A stretch of DNA of 8,281 nucleotides, taken from positions 1-8,281 of the forward strand of contig DAIDKG010000105.1 in NCBI GenBank assembly GCA_027450125.1, given 5' to 3'. The notes beneath the pieces were generated by a model. It made no database searches, was not told the DNA's origin, and worked only from the letters and a program-made list of their open reading frames with translations. Made by a program: the position numbers and the translations under genes. Positions 1 through 5,536 of the stretch are shown piece by piece. How positions within the stretch are numbered: the stretch's first letter is position 1; the number at the start of each line of letters is the position of its first letter. Source of the DNA: Bordetella sp. (lineage in GTDB: Bacteria; Pseudomonadota; Gammaproteobacteria; Burkholderiales; Burkholderiaceae_B).

Positions 1-894
1 GGGCGTGAGGCCCGGTTCGCCCCAGCCGGGATCGATATCGGGCGAGCTTTCGTCTCGGCCGAGTTCGATATCGGACAGCGCCTCGCGCACGGCGGCGGAG
101 ATGGGCGGCGGACGCAGACCCTCGACCATGATGCGGCCGTCGCGATCGACCAGGCTGGCGATGGCGTGCGCCAGCACGACGGCTGGATTGCGCAGCACGC
201 CGCCCCAGTTGCCGGAGTGATGCCCGCCTTCGCGCAGTTTGACCGTCAGCTCGAACGGCGCCGCGCCGCGCGATCCCAGGAACAGCGTAGGGCGTTCCGC
301 CGACACGCGCGGCCCGTCCGAGGCGATGAACACGTCGGCCGCGAGCGCGTCCTTGTGTGCGGCGCAGACCTCGTCCAGTCCCGGCGAGCCGATTTCTTCG
401 CCGGTTTCGAAGATCACCTTCACGTTGTAGCCGAGCTTGCCCGCGCGCGCCTGCAGCACCGCCGCCAGCGCCGCGAAGTTGACCGAGTGCTGGCCCTTGT
501 TGTCCGCCGTGCCGCGGCCGTACCAGCGGTCCTGGTCGACGACGATTTCCCAGGGCTTGAGCCCTGCTCGCCACTGCTCGTCGTAACCGCGCACCACGTC
601 GCCGTGGCCATAGGTAAGCACCGTGGGCAGGTCTTCGGCCTCGTGGCGCTCGGCGATCAGGAACGGGGGGCCGCCGGCCACGGGGTTTTCGACCACGCGC
701 GTGGTGAAGCCCAGGTGTTCGAGCGTGTCGCTGACTTCGTCGGCCAGATAGGCGCCGAGCGCGGGGTTCGCTCCGTTCTGGCTCTCGGTGCGAAACGCGA
801 CGCGCCGCTGCAGGTCCGCGTAGAAACCGCCCGAATCAAAGGCGTTGAATGCGGCCGCAATGGCCTGTTCGCGAGTGCTCGGGGATTGCTTCAC
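1..894 (-). CDS. M20 family metallopeptidase (ArgE/DapE/carboxypeptidase-like), C-terminus outside window
   Basis: This is a probable cytoplasmic zinc-dependent hydrolase that removes an acyl or amino-acid group from a small amide or peptide; the substrate is unknown. The first 298 residues are visible. M20 landmarks appear in order: GHGDVV (H97 metal ligand, D99), GRGTADNKGQ (D131, bridging metal ligand), ETGEEIGSPG (E166 general base, E167 ligand) and ASDGP (D193 ligand). The inserted dimerisation domain follows, with REGGHHSGNWGG (H225/H226). The second half of the catalytic domain, with the last metal-binding His, lies beyond base 1. Start: GTG at 894, because no in-frame ATG exists upstream and GGAG sits 5 bases before it. 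A CATAAT hexamer (934-939, minus strand) is a possible -10, without a good -35. The gene is 94 bases downstream of a LysR gene on the same strand. The family call is firm; ArgE, DapE or dipeptidase cannot be told apart here. Confidence 0.9.
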   Translation of the reverse strand, partial: MKQSPSTREQAIAAAFNAFDSGGFYADLQRRVAFRTESQNGANPALGAYLADEVSDTLEHLGFTTRVVENPVAGGPPFLIAERHEAEDLPTVLTYGHGDVVRGYDEQWRAGLKPWEIVVDQDRWYGRGTADNKGQHSVNFAALAAVLQARAGKLGYNVKVIFETGEEIGSPGLDEVCAAHKDALAADVFIASDGPRVSAERPTLFLGSRGAAPFELTVKLREGGHHSGNWGGVLRNPAVVLAHAIASLVDRDGRIMVEGLRPPPISAAVREALSDIELGRDESSPDIDPGWGEPGLTP

Positions 895-947
895 GATTTC
901 TCCGGTGGGTGGCTGTCGGTGTGTCCGGGTCCGATTATGCGCGGCAG

Positions 948-973
948 TGCGGCCGCGCCGCAAGGCGGCCGCA
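948..973 (-). terminator. GC-rich stem-loop after the first LysR gene
   Basis: Perfect 9-bp arms (TGCGGCCGC at 948-956, GCGGCCGCA at 965-973) enclose an 8-base loop, beginning 15 bases past the LysR stop codon. No T tract follows on the minus strand, so it is not a canonical intrinsic terminator. It may slow polymerase, protect the 3' end, or simply reflect the very high GC content. Confidence 0.35.
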
Positions 974-988
974 GGCCGGCGGCGCGCG

Positions 989-1879
989 TCATGCCTGCCG
1001 GCCCTGCCGCTCGAGCCAGGCGCGGAACAGCCCGACCGCGTCATCGCCGGCCTTTTCATCCGGCACATAGGCGCAATAGCTGCGCGAAGGCAGGCGGGGG
1101 CCGGCGAACGGCGCGACCAGCCGGCCGGCGGCCAGGTCGTCGGATACCAGCGCGGTCGGTCCCATCGCCACGCCGATGCCGTCGATGGCCGCCTGCAGGG
1201 TCAGATCGAAATGATCGAAAGTCAGGTCGGCATCGGGCTTCAGATCGGCAATCTCAGCCCTGGACAGCCAGTCGGGCCAAAGCCGGGGAAGGCTCGAGGT
1301 GTGCAGCAGGGTGTGCTGGCGCAGGTCGTCCGGCTTTTGCAGTGCGCGCCGCTGCAAGAGCGACGGGCTGCAGACGGGAACCCGCTCCTCCGCCAGGAAA
1401 GGCCGCATGGCGTAACCGTAGAAAGTGTCCGGTCCGCCGCGGATGACGATGTCGGGCTTGTCCTTGAGGCTGTCGATCGGCTCGTTCGAGGTCTCGACCC
1501 TGACCGTCAAACCAGGATGCGCGGCGCGGAATTGCGCCAGTCTAGGCACCAGCCAGCGCAAGGTGAACGTCGCGGGCGCGTTCACGCACAGCGCCCGGGC
1601 GGAGGCCGCCGGCATGCCGAATCGTGCAGTCGCCTGAGAAAGCTGCTCGAAAAGGGGGGTGACTTCATCCAGGTAGGCCCGCGCCGCCTGTGTCAGCGTC
1701 ACGCTGCGGTTGCGCCGCTCGAACAGGGGCGCGCCGAGCCACGCTTCGAGCAGACGCACCTGCTGGCTCACTGCGCCGCTGGTCACGTGCAGCGCCGCCG
1801 CGGCGTCCTTGAAACTGCCGAGGCGGCCCGCGGCCTCGAAGGTCCGCAGGGCATTGAGCGGAGGCAAGGCTCGTTTCAT
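989..1879 (-). CDS. LysR-family transcriptional regulator, GcvA type
   Basis: This 296-residue protein has the full LysR length. The N-terminal winged helix-turn-helix spans about residues 6-65, starting with the GcvA-subgroup signature LPPLNALRTFEAAGRLGSF, then the recognition region HVTSGAVSQQVRLLEAWLG and the wing LFERRNRSVTLT. Residues 94-296 form the type-2 periplasmic-binding-protein-like effector domain (PATFTLRWLVPRLAQF; DIVIRGG; the late DGIGVAMGPTALV segment). The ATG at 1879 gives the normal LysR N-terminus. No Shine-Dalgarno precedes it, and a good promoter places the transcript start at or next to this ATG, so the mRNA may be leaderless. The gene is divergent from an EamA transporter and probably regulates it and itself through the repeats at 1883-1956. 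The effector is unknown. Confidence 0.95.
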   Translation of the reverse strand: MKRALPPLNALRTFEAAGRLGSFKDAAAALHVTSGAVSQQVRLLEAWLGAPLFERRNRSVTLTQAARAYLDEVTPLFEQLSQATARFGMPAASARALCVNAPATFTLRWLVPRLAQFRAAHPGLTVRVETSNEPIDSLKDKPDIVIRGGPDTFYGYAMRPFLAEERVPVCSPSLLQRRALQKPDDLRQHTLLHTSSLPRLWPDWLSRAEIADLKPDADLTFDHFDLTLQAAIDGIGVAMGPTALVSDDLAAGRLVAPFAGPRLPSRSYCAYVPDEKAGDDAVGLFRAWLERQGRQA

Positions 1880-1882
1880 TTG

Positions 1883-1902
1883 CAAGATAGATTTTCTAAT
1901 TC
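1883..1902 (+). promoter_or_regulatory. Operator-like direct repeat, copy 1
   Basis: The sequence CAAGATAGATTTTCTAATTC matches copy 2 (1937-1956) at 18 of 20 positions. It contains the near-palindrome TAGA-TTT-TCTA. It overlaps the predicted -10 of the LysR gene promoter on the minus strand. A LysR binding half-site is the likely role, by position and by the habit of LysR regulators of binding paired sites in divergent promoters. Confidence 0.55.
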
Positions 1903-1912
1903 GAAATGGCAA
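1884..1912 (-). promoter_or_regulatory. Predicted sigma70 promoter of the LysR gene
   Basis: On the minus strand, TTGCCA (1912-1907; 5 of 6 to TTGACA) is followed after 17 bases by TATCTT (1889-1884; 4 of 6 to TATAAT). Transcription would begin around 1877-1879, coinciding with the ATG. An alternative upstream promoter, TTGTTT-N17-TAAATT, can also be read on the same strand and would give a short leader. Confidence 0.45.
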
Positions 1913-1922
1913 TTTATCTGGT

Positions 1923-1951
1923 TTGTATCGGAGAAACAAGATAGATATTCT
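1923..1951 (+). promoter_or_regulatory. Predicted sigma70 promoter of the EamA transporter gene
   Basis: TTGTAT (1923-1928) and TATTCT (1946-1951) are separated by 17 bases, giving a start near 1958 and a leader of about 48 bases. The -35 matches the consensus at only 3 of 6 and the -10 at 4 of 6, as expected for an activator-dependent promoter. The -10 lies inside repeat copy 2. Confidence 0.4.
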
Positions 1952-1956
1952 TATTC
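1937..1956 (+). promoter_or_regulatory. Operator-like direct repeat, copy 2
   Basis: The sequence CAAGATAGATATTCTTATTC differs from copy 1 at two positions only, 54 bp further on, or about five helical turns, which puts both copies on roughly the same DNA face. It overlaps the predicted -10 of the transporter promoter, so a protein bound here would occlude or remodel that promoter. Confidence 0.55.
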
Positions 1957-2005
1957 TTTTGCCGCCAACGCATTCTTGCTCACCTTCCTTCGGCCCGACT
2001 TTTCC

Positions 2006-2848
2006 ATGTTCAGCTATACCGGCGGCAGCGTGCTGCTTGCCGCCATGCTTCACGCGAGCTGGAACGCGATGCTGCACGGCAATCGCGACCGCTTCCTGTC
2101 CATGACCTGGATGAGCATCGCCATCGGAGCGGCCGCCAGCGTCATCGTCCTGATCCAGCCCTGGCCCGCCGCCGCCTGCCTGCCCTATCTTGCCGCATCG
2201 GCAGGCGTGCATGTCCTGTACAACGTGAGCCTGGTGCGCTCGTATCGCCGCAATGACCTGGCGCTGGCGTATCCGATCGCGCGCGGCTCGTCGCCGCTGC
2301 TGGTCACGCTCGGTGCCGCGTTTTTCGCGCATGAGGCGATCGGCCCTGTGCATGCCCTGGGTATCGCGATGATATCGGGCGGCATCATCGCGATCGCCCT
2401 GCTGGGGCGCAGCGTGTCGCGCGCCGGTACGCTGGCCGCGTTGGCAACCGGCGCGACGATCGCGCTCTACACCGTGATCGACGGCATGGGCGTGCGCTTG
2501 TCCGGCGGACAGCCGCTGGGCTATACCGCGTGGATGTTCCTCTCGTATTGGTTGATGCCGGCGCTGTTCGTCGCGGTGCGCGGACTCGCGCCGCTCTGGG
2601 CGCCGATACGGCGCGAGCCGCTTGTCGTCGGCGCTTCGCTTGCCGGCGGCCTGGTGTCGATCGCGGCGTACGGCATCGTGATCTGGGCCATGCAGCAGGA
2701 CGCGATGGGTGCGGTATCGGCGTTGCGCGAGACCAGCGTGGTGTTCGCGGTACTGATCGGGCGGGTGTTCCTGCGCGAAACGGTCAGCCCGATGCGCTGG
2801 CTCGCCTGCCTCCTGGTCGCTGCCGGCGCGATCTGCCTTGCGCTTTGA
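2006..2848 (+). CDS. EamA/DMT-superfamily membrane transporter
   Basis: This is a 280-residue inner-membrane protein with about ten hydrophobic segments (roughly residues 3-22, 34-51, 56-76, 92-109, 115-134, 143-160, 170-191, 205-228, 233-253, 262-280), the usual ten-helix drug/metabolite transporter fold made of two EamA-like halves. Conserved-looking elements include the N-terminal HASWNAM segment, the helix-end LALAYPIARGSSPLLV of the first half, and SALRETSVVFAVLIGRVFLRE in the second. The layout resembles single-gene permeases or exporters for amino acids or small metabolites, and the DMT proteins annotated as associated with phosphonate use. The substrate cannot be assigned. Start: the ATG at 2006 gives a natural N-terminus; no strong Shine-Dalgarno precedes it. 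It is divergent from the LysR gene, its likely regulator, and ends against an inverted repeat that separates it from dbpA. Confidence 0.9.
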   Translation: MFSYTGGSVLLAAMLHASWNAMLHGNRDRFLSMTWMSIAIGAAASVIVLIQPWPAAACLPYLAASAGVHVLYNVSLVRSYRRNDLALAYPIARGSSPLLVTLGAAFFAHEAIGPVHALGIAMISGGIIAIALLGRSVSRAGTLAALATGATIALYTVIDGMGVRLSGGQPLGYTAWMFLSYWLMPALFVAVRGLAPLWAPIRREPLVVGASLAGGLVSIAAYGIVIWAMQQDAMGAVSALRETSVVFAVLIGRVFLRETVSPMRWLACLLVAAGAICLAL

Positions 2849-2850
2849 CG

Positions 2851-2879
2851 TGCGCCTGCCCATCGCCATGGCAGGCGCA
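2851..2879. terminator. Bidirectional stem-loop between convergent genes
   Basis: A perfect 10-bp inverted repeat (TGCGCCTGCC at 2851-2860, GGCAGGCGCA at 2870-2879) with a 9-base loop fills almost all of the 39-base gap between the convergent transporter and dbpA stop codons. Position and symmetry suggest a shared terminator. Neither side has a T tract, so Rho-independent release is doubtful. Confidence 0.6.
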
Positions 2880-2887
2880 GTCCGTGC

Positions 2888-4276
2888 TCAGAATTCCTGC
2901 AGAAAGCGCATGCGGAAGCGGCGCCCCTTGATATTGCTGGCGGACAGCCGTGAAAACGCCTGCTTGGCGATCTTGCGATCCAGCGCCACGTAAGAACTGA
3001 ATTCGGCAATATTGATCTTGCCGACCTGCTCGAAAGCCAGGCCGCCGTCGCCCGTCAGGGCGCCGAGCAGATCGCCGGGGCGCAGCTTGTCTTTCTTGCC
3101 GCCCTGGATGCACAGGGTGATCATGGGGGCGCGCAAGGGGCTGTCGGACTTGGGCCGCAGCGACCGGAGATCGGCCCATTTCAGCGGGGCACCCTGGTAT
3201 TGCTCGATCAGGGTGGCCCAGCGCATTTCCTCGGGCGAGCAAAGGCTCAGCGCCAGCCCCTTTTGTTCGCCGCGGCCGCTGCGGCCGATGCGATGCACGT
3301 GGACCTCGGTGTCCTTGGTCACGTCCACGTTGATCACGGCGCCCAGGTTCTGGATGTCCAGGCCGCGGGCGGCCACGTCGGTGGCGACCAGCACCGAGCA
3401 GCTCTGGTTGGCGAACTGGATCAGGATCTCGTCGCGCTCGCGCTGTTCCAGGTCGCCGTTGAGCGCCTGGGCGCTGATGCCGGCGGCTTGCAGGCGCTCG
3501 ACCAGGTCGTGGCTGCGGATCTTGGTGTTGCAGAACGCCAGCGTGGACGTCGGGCGAAAGTGCGCCAGCAATGTGGCTACCGCGTCCAGCCGCTGGTCTT
3601 CATCGATTTCGTAGAAGATCTGCTCGATGCGGCTGGCGTCGTGCTGGGCCTGGACCTTGACTTCGGCCGGGTTGCGCAGGAAGCGAGCGCTGAGCTTGCG
3701 GATGTTGTCGGGATAGGTGGCCGAGAACAGCAAGGTCTGGCGCCTGGCCGGGCAGTGCGAGGCGATGGCGGCGATGTCGTCGTAGAAGCCCATGTCCACC
3801 ATGCGGTCGGCCTCGTCCAGGACCAGGGTGTTCAGGCCGGACAGGTCCAGGCTGCCGCGCGCCAGGTGGTCCTGAATGCGTCCGGGGGTGCCCACCACCA
3901 GGTGCGCGCCGCGGGCCAGCGACTCGGCTTGCGGGCGTGCCGCGGCGCCGCCGCACAGCGTCAGCACCTTGACGTTGGGGATCAGGCGGGCCAGCCGTCG
4001 CAGCTCCTGCGCCACCTGGTCGGCCAGTTCGCGGGTCGGGCAGAGCAGCAGCGCCTGCGGAGTCAGTCGGTCGACGTCCAGGTTCTGCAGCACGCCCAGC
4101 CCGAAGGCCGCCGTCTTGCCGCTGCCGGTCTTGGCCTGCGCGATCAGGTCGCGGCCTTCCAGGATGAGCGGCAGGCTCTGCGCCTGGATGGGCGTCATGT
4201 GTTCGAAGCCCAGGCTTTGCAGATTTTCCAGCAAGGCGGGCAGAAGGGGCAGGCAGGAGAAAGAGGTGTCGGTCAC
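2888..4276 (-). CDS. dbpA: ATP-dependent RNA helicase DbpA (DEAD box)
   Basis: DbpA is an RNA helicase that acts late in 50S ribosomal subunit assembly, recruited to hairpin 92 of 23S rRNA by its C-terminal domain. The 462 residues match the usual DbpA length (457 in E. coli, from memory). Motifs in order: Q motif around F24 to Q31, Walker A AKTGSGKT (48-55), PTREL (80-84), TPGR (130-133), DEAD (154-157), SAT (185-187), FCNTK (248-252), TDVAARGLD (299-307) and HRIGRSGR (328-335). The DbpA RNA-binding domain follows, about 386-458, with GGKKDKLRPGDLLGALTGD. Motif VI has Ser where many DEAD proteins have Thr. Start: GTG at 4276 aligns with the family N-terminus; an in-frame ATG at 4417 would add 47 low-quality residues and overlap the upstream gene. 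The Shine-Dalgarno is weak. It is 53 bases downstream of a small unknown gene on the same strand. Confidence 0.96.
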   Translation of the reverse strand: MTDTSFSCLPLLPALLENLQSLGFEHMTPIQAQSLPLILEGRDLIAQAKTGSGKTAAFGLGVLQNLDVDRLTPQALLLCPTRELADQVAQELRRLARLIPNVKVLTLCGGAAARPQAESLARGAHLVVGTPGRIQDHLARGSLDLSGLNTLVLDEADRMVDMGFYDDIAAIASHCPARRQTLLFSATYPDNIRKLSARFLRNPAEVKVQAQHDASRIEQIFYEIDEDQRLDAVATLLAHFRPTSTLAFCNTKIRSHDLVERLQAAGISAQALNGDLEQRERDEILIQFANQSCSVLVATDVAARGLDIQNLGAVINVDVTKDTEVHVHRIGRSGRGEQKGLALSLCSPEEMRWATLIEQYQGAPLKWADLRSLRPKSDSPLRAPMITLCIQGGKKDKLRPGDLLGALTGDGGLAFEQVGKINIAEFSSYVALDRKIAKQAFSRLSASNIKGRRFRMRFLQEF

Positions 4277-4329
4277 GGTAATCCGAAGGGCTGCGAACGG
4301 CGCTCGGTCTTGCGCGCCGTGCCATGTCT

Positions 4330-4701
4330 TTATGCGTCGAAGTGGTCCAGGAACAGATGTTCCAGCGGCTCGCGCTGGGTCCGCGAGCCGAAATCGATGG
4401 GCCTTTCCTGCATCCATTCCTGCATCTTCTTGGGCAGCGACTCGATGTACGCCTCGAAGCCGGTCGGGTCGGCAAGCAGCGCCTCGATGGCCTGCTCACG
4501 CCATGTCAGGTAGACGTTGAGGGGAAAGGGAAACCCGGATTCCCCGCGGCTGTCGGCGACGATGCGGACCGCGGGCAGGTGGCCGCTGCCCTGGCTGACG
4601 ACGTCGACGGTCACGTGCTGGGGGTAATAGAGGCTGCCGATCTTTTCCGCTATACGCACGGCGAACTCATCTTCGAATCGCTGACAGTCTTTCGGATTCA
4701 T
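4330..4701 (-). CDS. Small conserved-looking protein of unknown function (possibly DUF5594-like)
   Basis: This 123-residue soluble protein has no signal peptide or membrane segment. It begins MNPKDCQRFEDEFAVRIAEK and has an acidic, helix-prone N-terminus. A middle part looks like beta strands (VTVDVVSQGSG, PAVRIVADSRG), followed by PFPLNVYLTWREQAIEALL and a helical, charged C-terminus with SLPKKMQEWMQ. The organisation recalls short Burkholderiales proteins grouped as DUF5594, but that is from memory and not firm; no function follows from it. The start is well supported: ATG at 4701 with GGGAA seven bases or so upstream. It lies between a cytochrome b561 gene (90-base gap) and dbpA (53-base gap), all on the minus strand, so it may be co-transcribed with the helicase. 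Confidence 0.8.
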   Translation of the reverse strand: MNPKDCQRFEDEFAVRIAEKIGSLYYPQHVTVDVVSQGSGHLPAVRIVADSRGESGFPFPLNVYLTWREQAIEALLADPTGFEAYIESLPKKMQEWMQERPIDFGSRTQREPLEHLFLDHFDA

Positions 4702-4734
4702 CGAAATTCCCAGGATGCATGTGAAGGATCTGTG

Positions 4735-4757
4735 TCGCAGGGGCGCGCCGCCTGCGA
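4735..4757. repeat. Intercistronic stem-loop
   Basis: Perfect 7-bp arms (TCGCAGG at 4735-4741, CCTGCGA at 4751-4757) enclose a 9-base loop that contains the self-complementary GGCGCGCC. It sits in the 90-base gap between the cytochrome gene and the small unknown gene. There is no T tract. It could attenuate or process the transcript. Confidence 0.4.
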
Positions 4758-4769
4758 TCTTCGGCTGCC

Positions 4770-4783
4770 GCAGCGCACGCTGC
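4770..4783. repeat. Short stem-loop just past the cytochrome stop codon
   Basis: GCAGCG and CGCTGC flank a CA dinucleotide eight bases beyond the cytochrome b561 stop. A two-base loop is tight, so the real hairpin would open one or two pairs. With the stem-loop at 4735-4757 it makes a tandem pair of structures in one short gap. Confidence 0.3.
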
Positions 4784-4791
4784 GCGCGGGC

Positions 4792-5364
4792 TCACCGGGC
4801 GGATTTCGGCCGCCCGGCAGGAAACCAGCGCGGCAGCATGGTGGCGAGCACGTCGTCCTTGAGCACGAAATGATGGAAAAGCGCGGCCAGTGCGTGCAAC
4901 CCGGCGATCCACATGATCGTGTCGCCCAGCAATTTGTGGATCGACGCAAACGCCGCACCGGCGCCGTGCGAGGCGCCGATCAAGGGTTGGACGTCGGTCC
5001 CGGCAAGCAGCGTCAGAGGATGCCCTTCGAGCCAGGCTCCGGTGATGGCGGTCAGCGGAAGAGCGAGCAACAGCAGATAGAGCAGCCATTGGACGGCTTT
5101 TGCCATGAACTCCATCCAGGGGGGGATGGACGGCGCCGCGGGACGAGGTGTCACGGCCCGCCACAGCAGGCGCAGCAGGGTAAGCGTGAAGACGCAAAGG
5201 CCCAGCGTCTCGTGCAACCGGCGGTCGAATTCGTGCGCCGAGGAGTAGACGCGCTGCTCGGGGCCTCCCGGGCCGTAGATGAACGCCACGAGGACGATGA
5301 TGGCCGTGCACCAGTGGAAGAATTGGGCAACCGAGCCGTATCGGGTGGCGGGGTTCTGTGCCAT
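4792..5364 (-). CDS. Cytochrome b561 family protein
   Basis: This 190-residue inner-membrane di-heme b-type cytochrome of the prokaryotic b561 family (CybB/YceJ-like) probably passes electrons between the quinone pool and a periplasmic or membrane partner. Four hydrophobic helices are visible: about 15-30, 51-70, 90-112 and 145-166. Histidines at positions expected for heme ligands are H17 (FFHW), H51 (LHETLG), H143 (IHKLLG) and H157 (GLHALAAL). The family's terminal HH-x-lysine-aspartate pattern (LFHHFVLKDDVLATMLPR) is present. Length and His spacing closely follow E. coli CybB. Start: ATG at 5364, preceded by a modest AGAGAA purine stretch that lies next to one arm of the 11-bp inverted repeat. 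Downstream genes on the same strand are the small unknown gene and dbpA; neither suggests a partner enzyme. Confidence 0.93.
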   Translation of the reverse strand: MAQNPATRYGSVAQFFHWCTAIIVLVAFIYGPGGPEQRVYSSAHEFDRRLHETLGLCVFTLTLLRLLWRAVTPRPAAPSIPPWMEFMAKAVQWLLYLLLLALPLTAITGAWLEGHPLTLLAGTDVQPLIGASHGAGAAFASIHKLLGDTIMWIAGLHALAALFHHFVLKDDVLATMLPRWFPAGRPKSAR

Positions 5365-5372
5365 GGCGTTCT

Positions 5373-5536
5373 CTGTCTGAGGCTTGGGATGAAGGGCGGG
5401 CCTGGGCGCGCCGCGCCGGCAGGCTGCCGCATGATGGCTGGCGCGCTTGGCGTGAAGCGTAGCATGGCGCGCGCCGGCAGTCCTGCCCCGGCTGCCGTTT
5501 GCCGGCCGCCTTGCCCGGCCCGTATGCCTCAGACAG
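5373..5536. repeat. Segment bounded by a perfect 11-bp inverted repeat
   Basis: CTGTCTGAGGC at 5373-5383 and GCCTCAGACAG at 5526-5536 are exact reverse complements, 164 bp outer span. One arm includes the stop codon of the CoA-transferase gene; the other ends nine bases before the cytochrome ATG. The interior has GCGCCGGCAG twice (5413-5422, 5471-5480), each continuing into a small palindrome (GGCAG-G-CTGCC, GGCAG-TC-CTGCC). No target-site duplication is visible, so a mobile origin is only a possibility; a long-range RNA stem between the two genes is an alternative. Confidence 0.4.

Noticed and set aside
32..75. Repeated TCGATATCGG inside the M20 gene
   Set aside because: Both copies encode ordinary protein (SDIE and PDID segments) and fit codon use; no symmetrical or spaced arrangement suggests an operator.
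845..2005. Long plus-strand extension upstream of the transporter ATG
   Set aside because: It is antisense to the LysR gene, crosses the AT-rich promoter region, and shows no membrane or domain features before MFSYTGG.
989..2869. 626-codon minus-strand open frame running through the transporter gene into the LysR gene
   Set aside because: Only the part from 1879 down has protein-family character. The rest is antisense to the transporter, rich in Arg, His, Gln and Ala, and has no recognisable domain. Such frames are common in high-GC DNA.
4277..4417. 47-residue N-terminal extension of DbpA from the ATG at 4417
   Set aside because: It would overlap the coding region of the small unknown gene, its composition is unlike the helicase, and DbpA normally begins at about the GTG used here.
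3200..4513. 437-codon plus-strand open frame antisense to dbpA
   Set aside because: Its composition (many Ala, Gly, Gln, Arg, Val) mirrors the codon bias of dbpA and it has no domain features.
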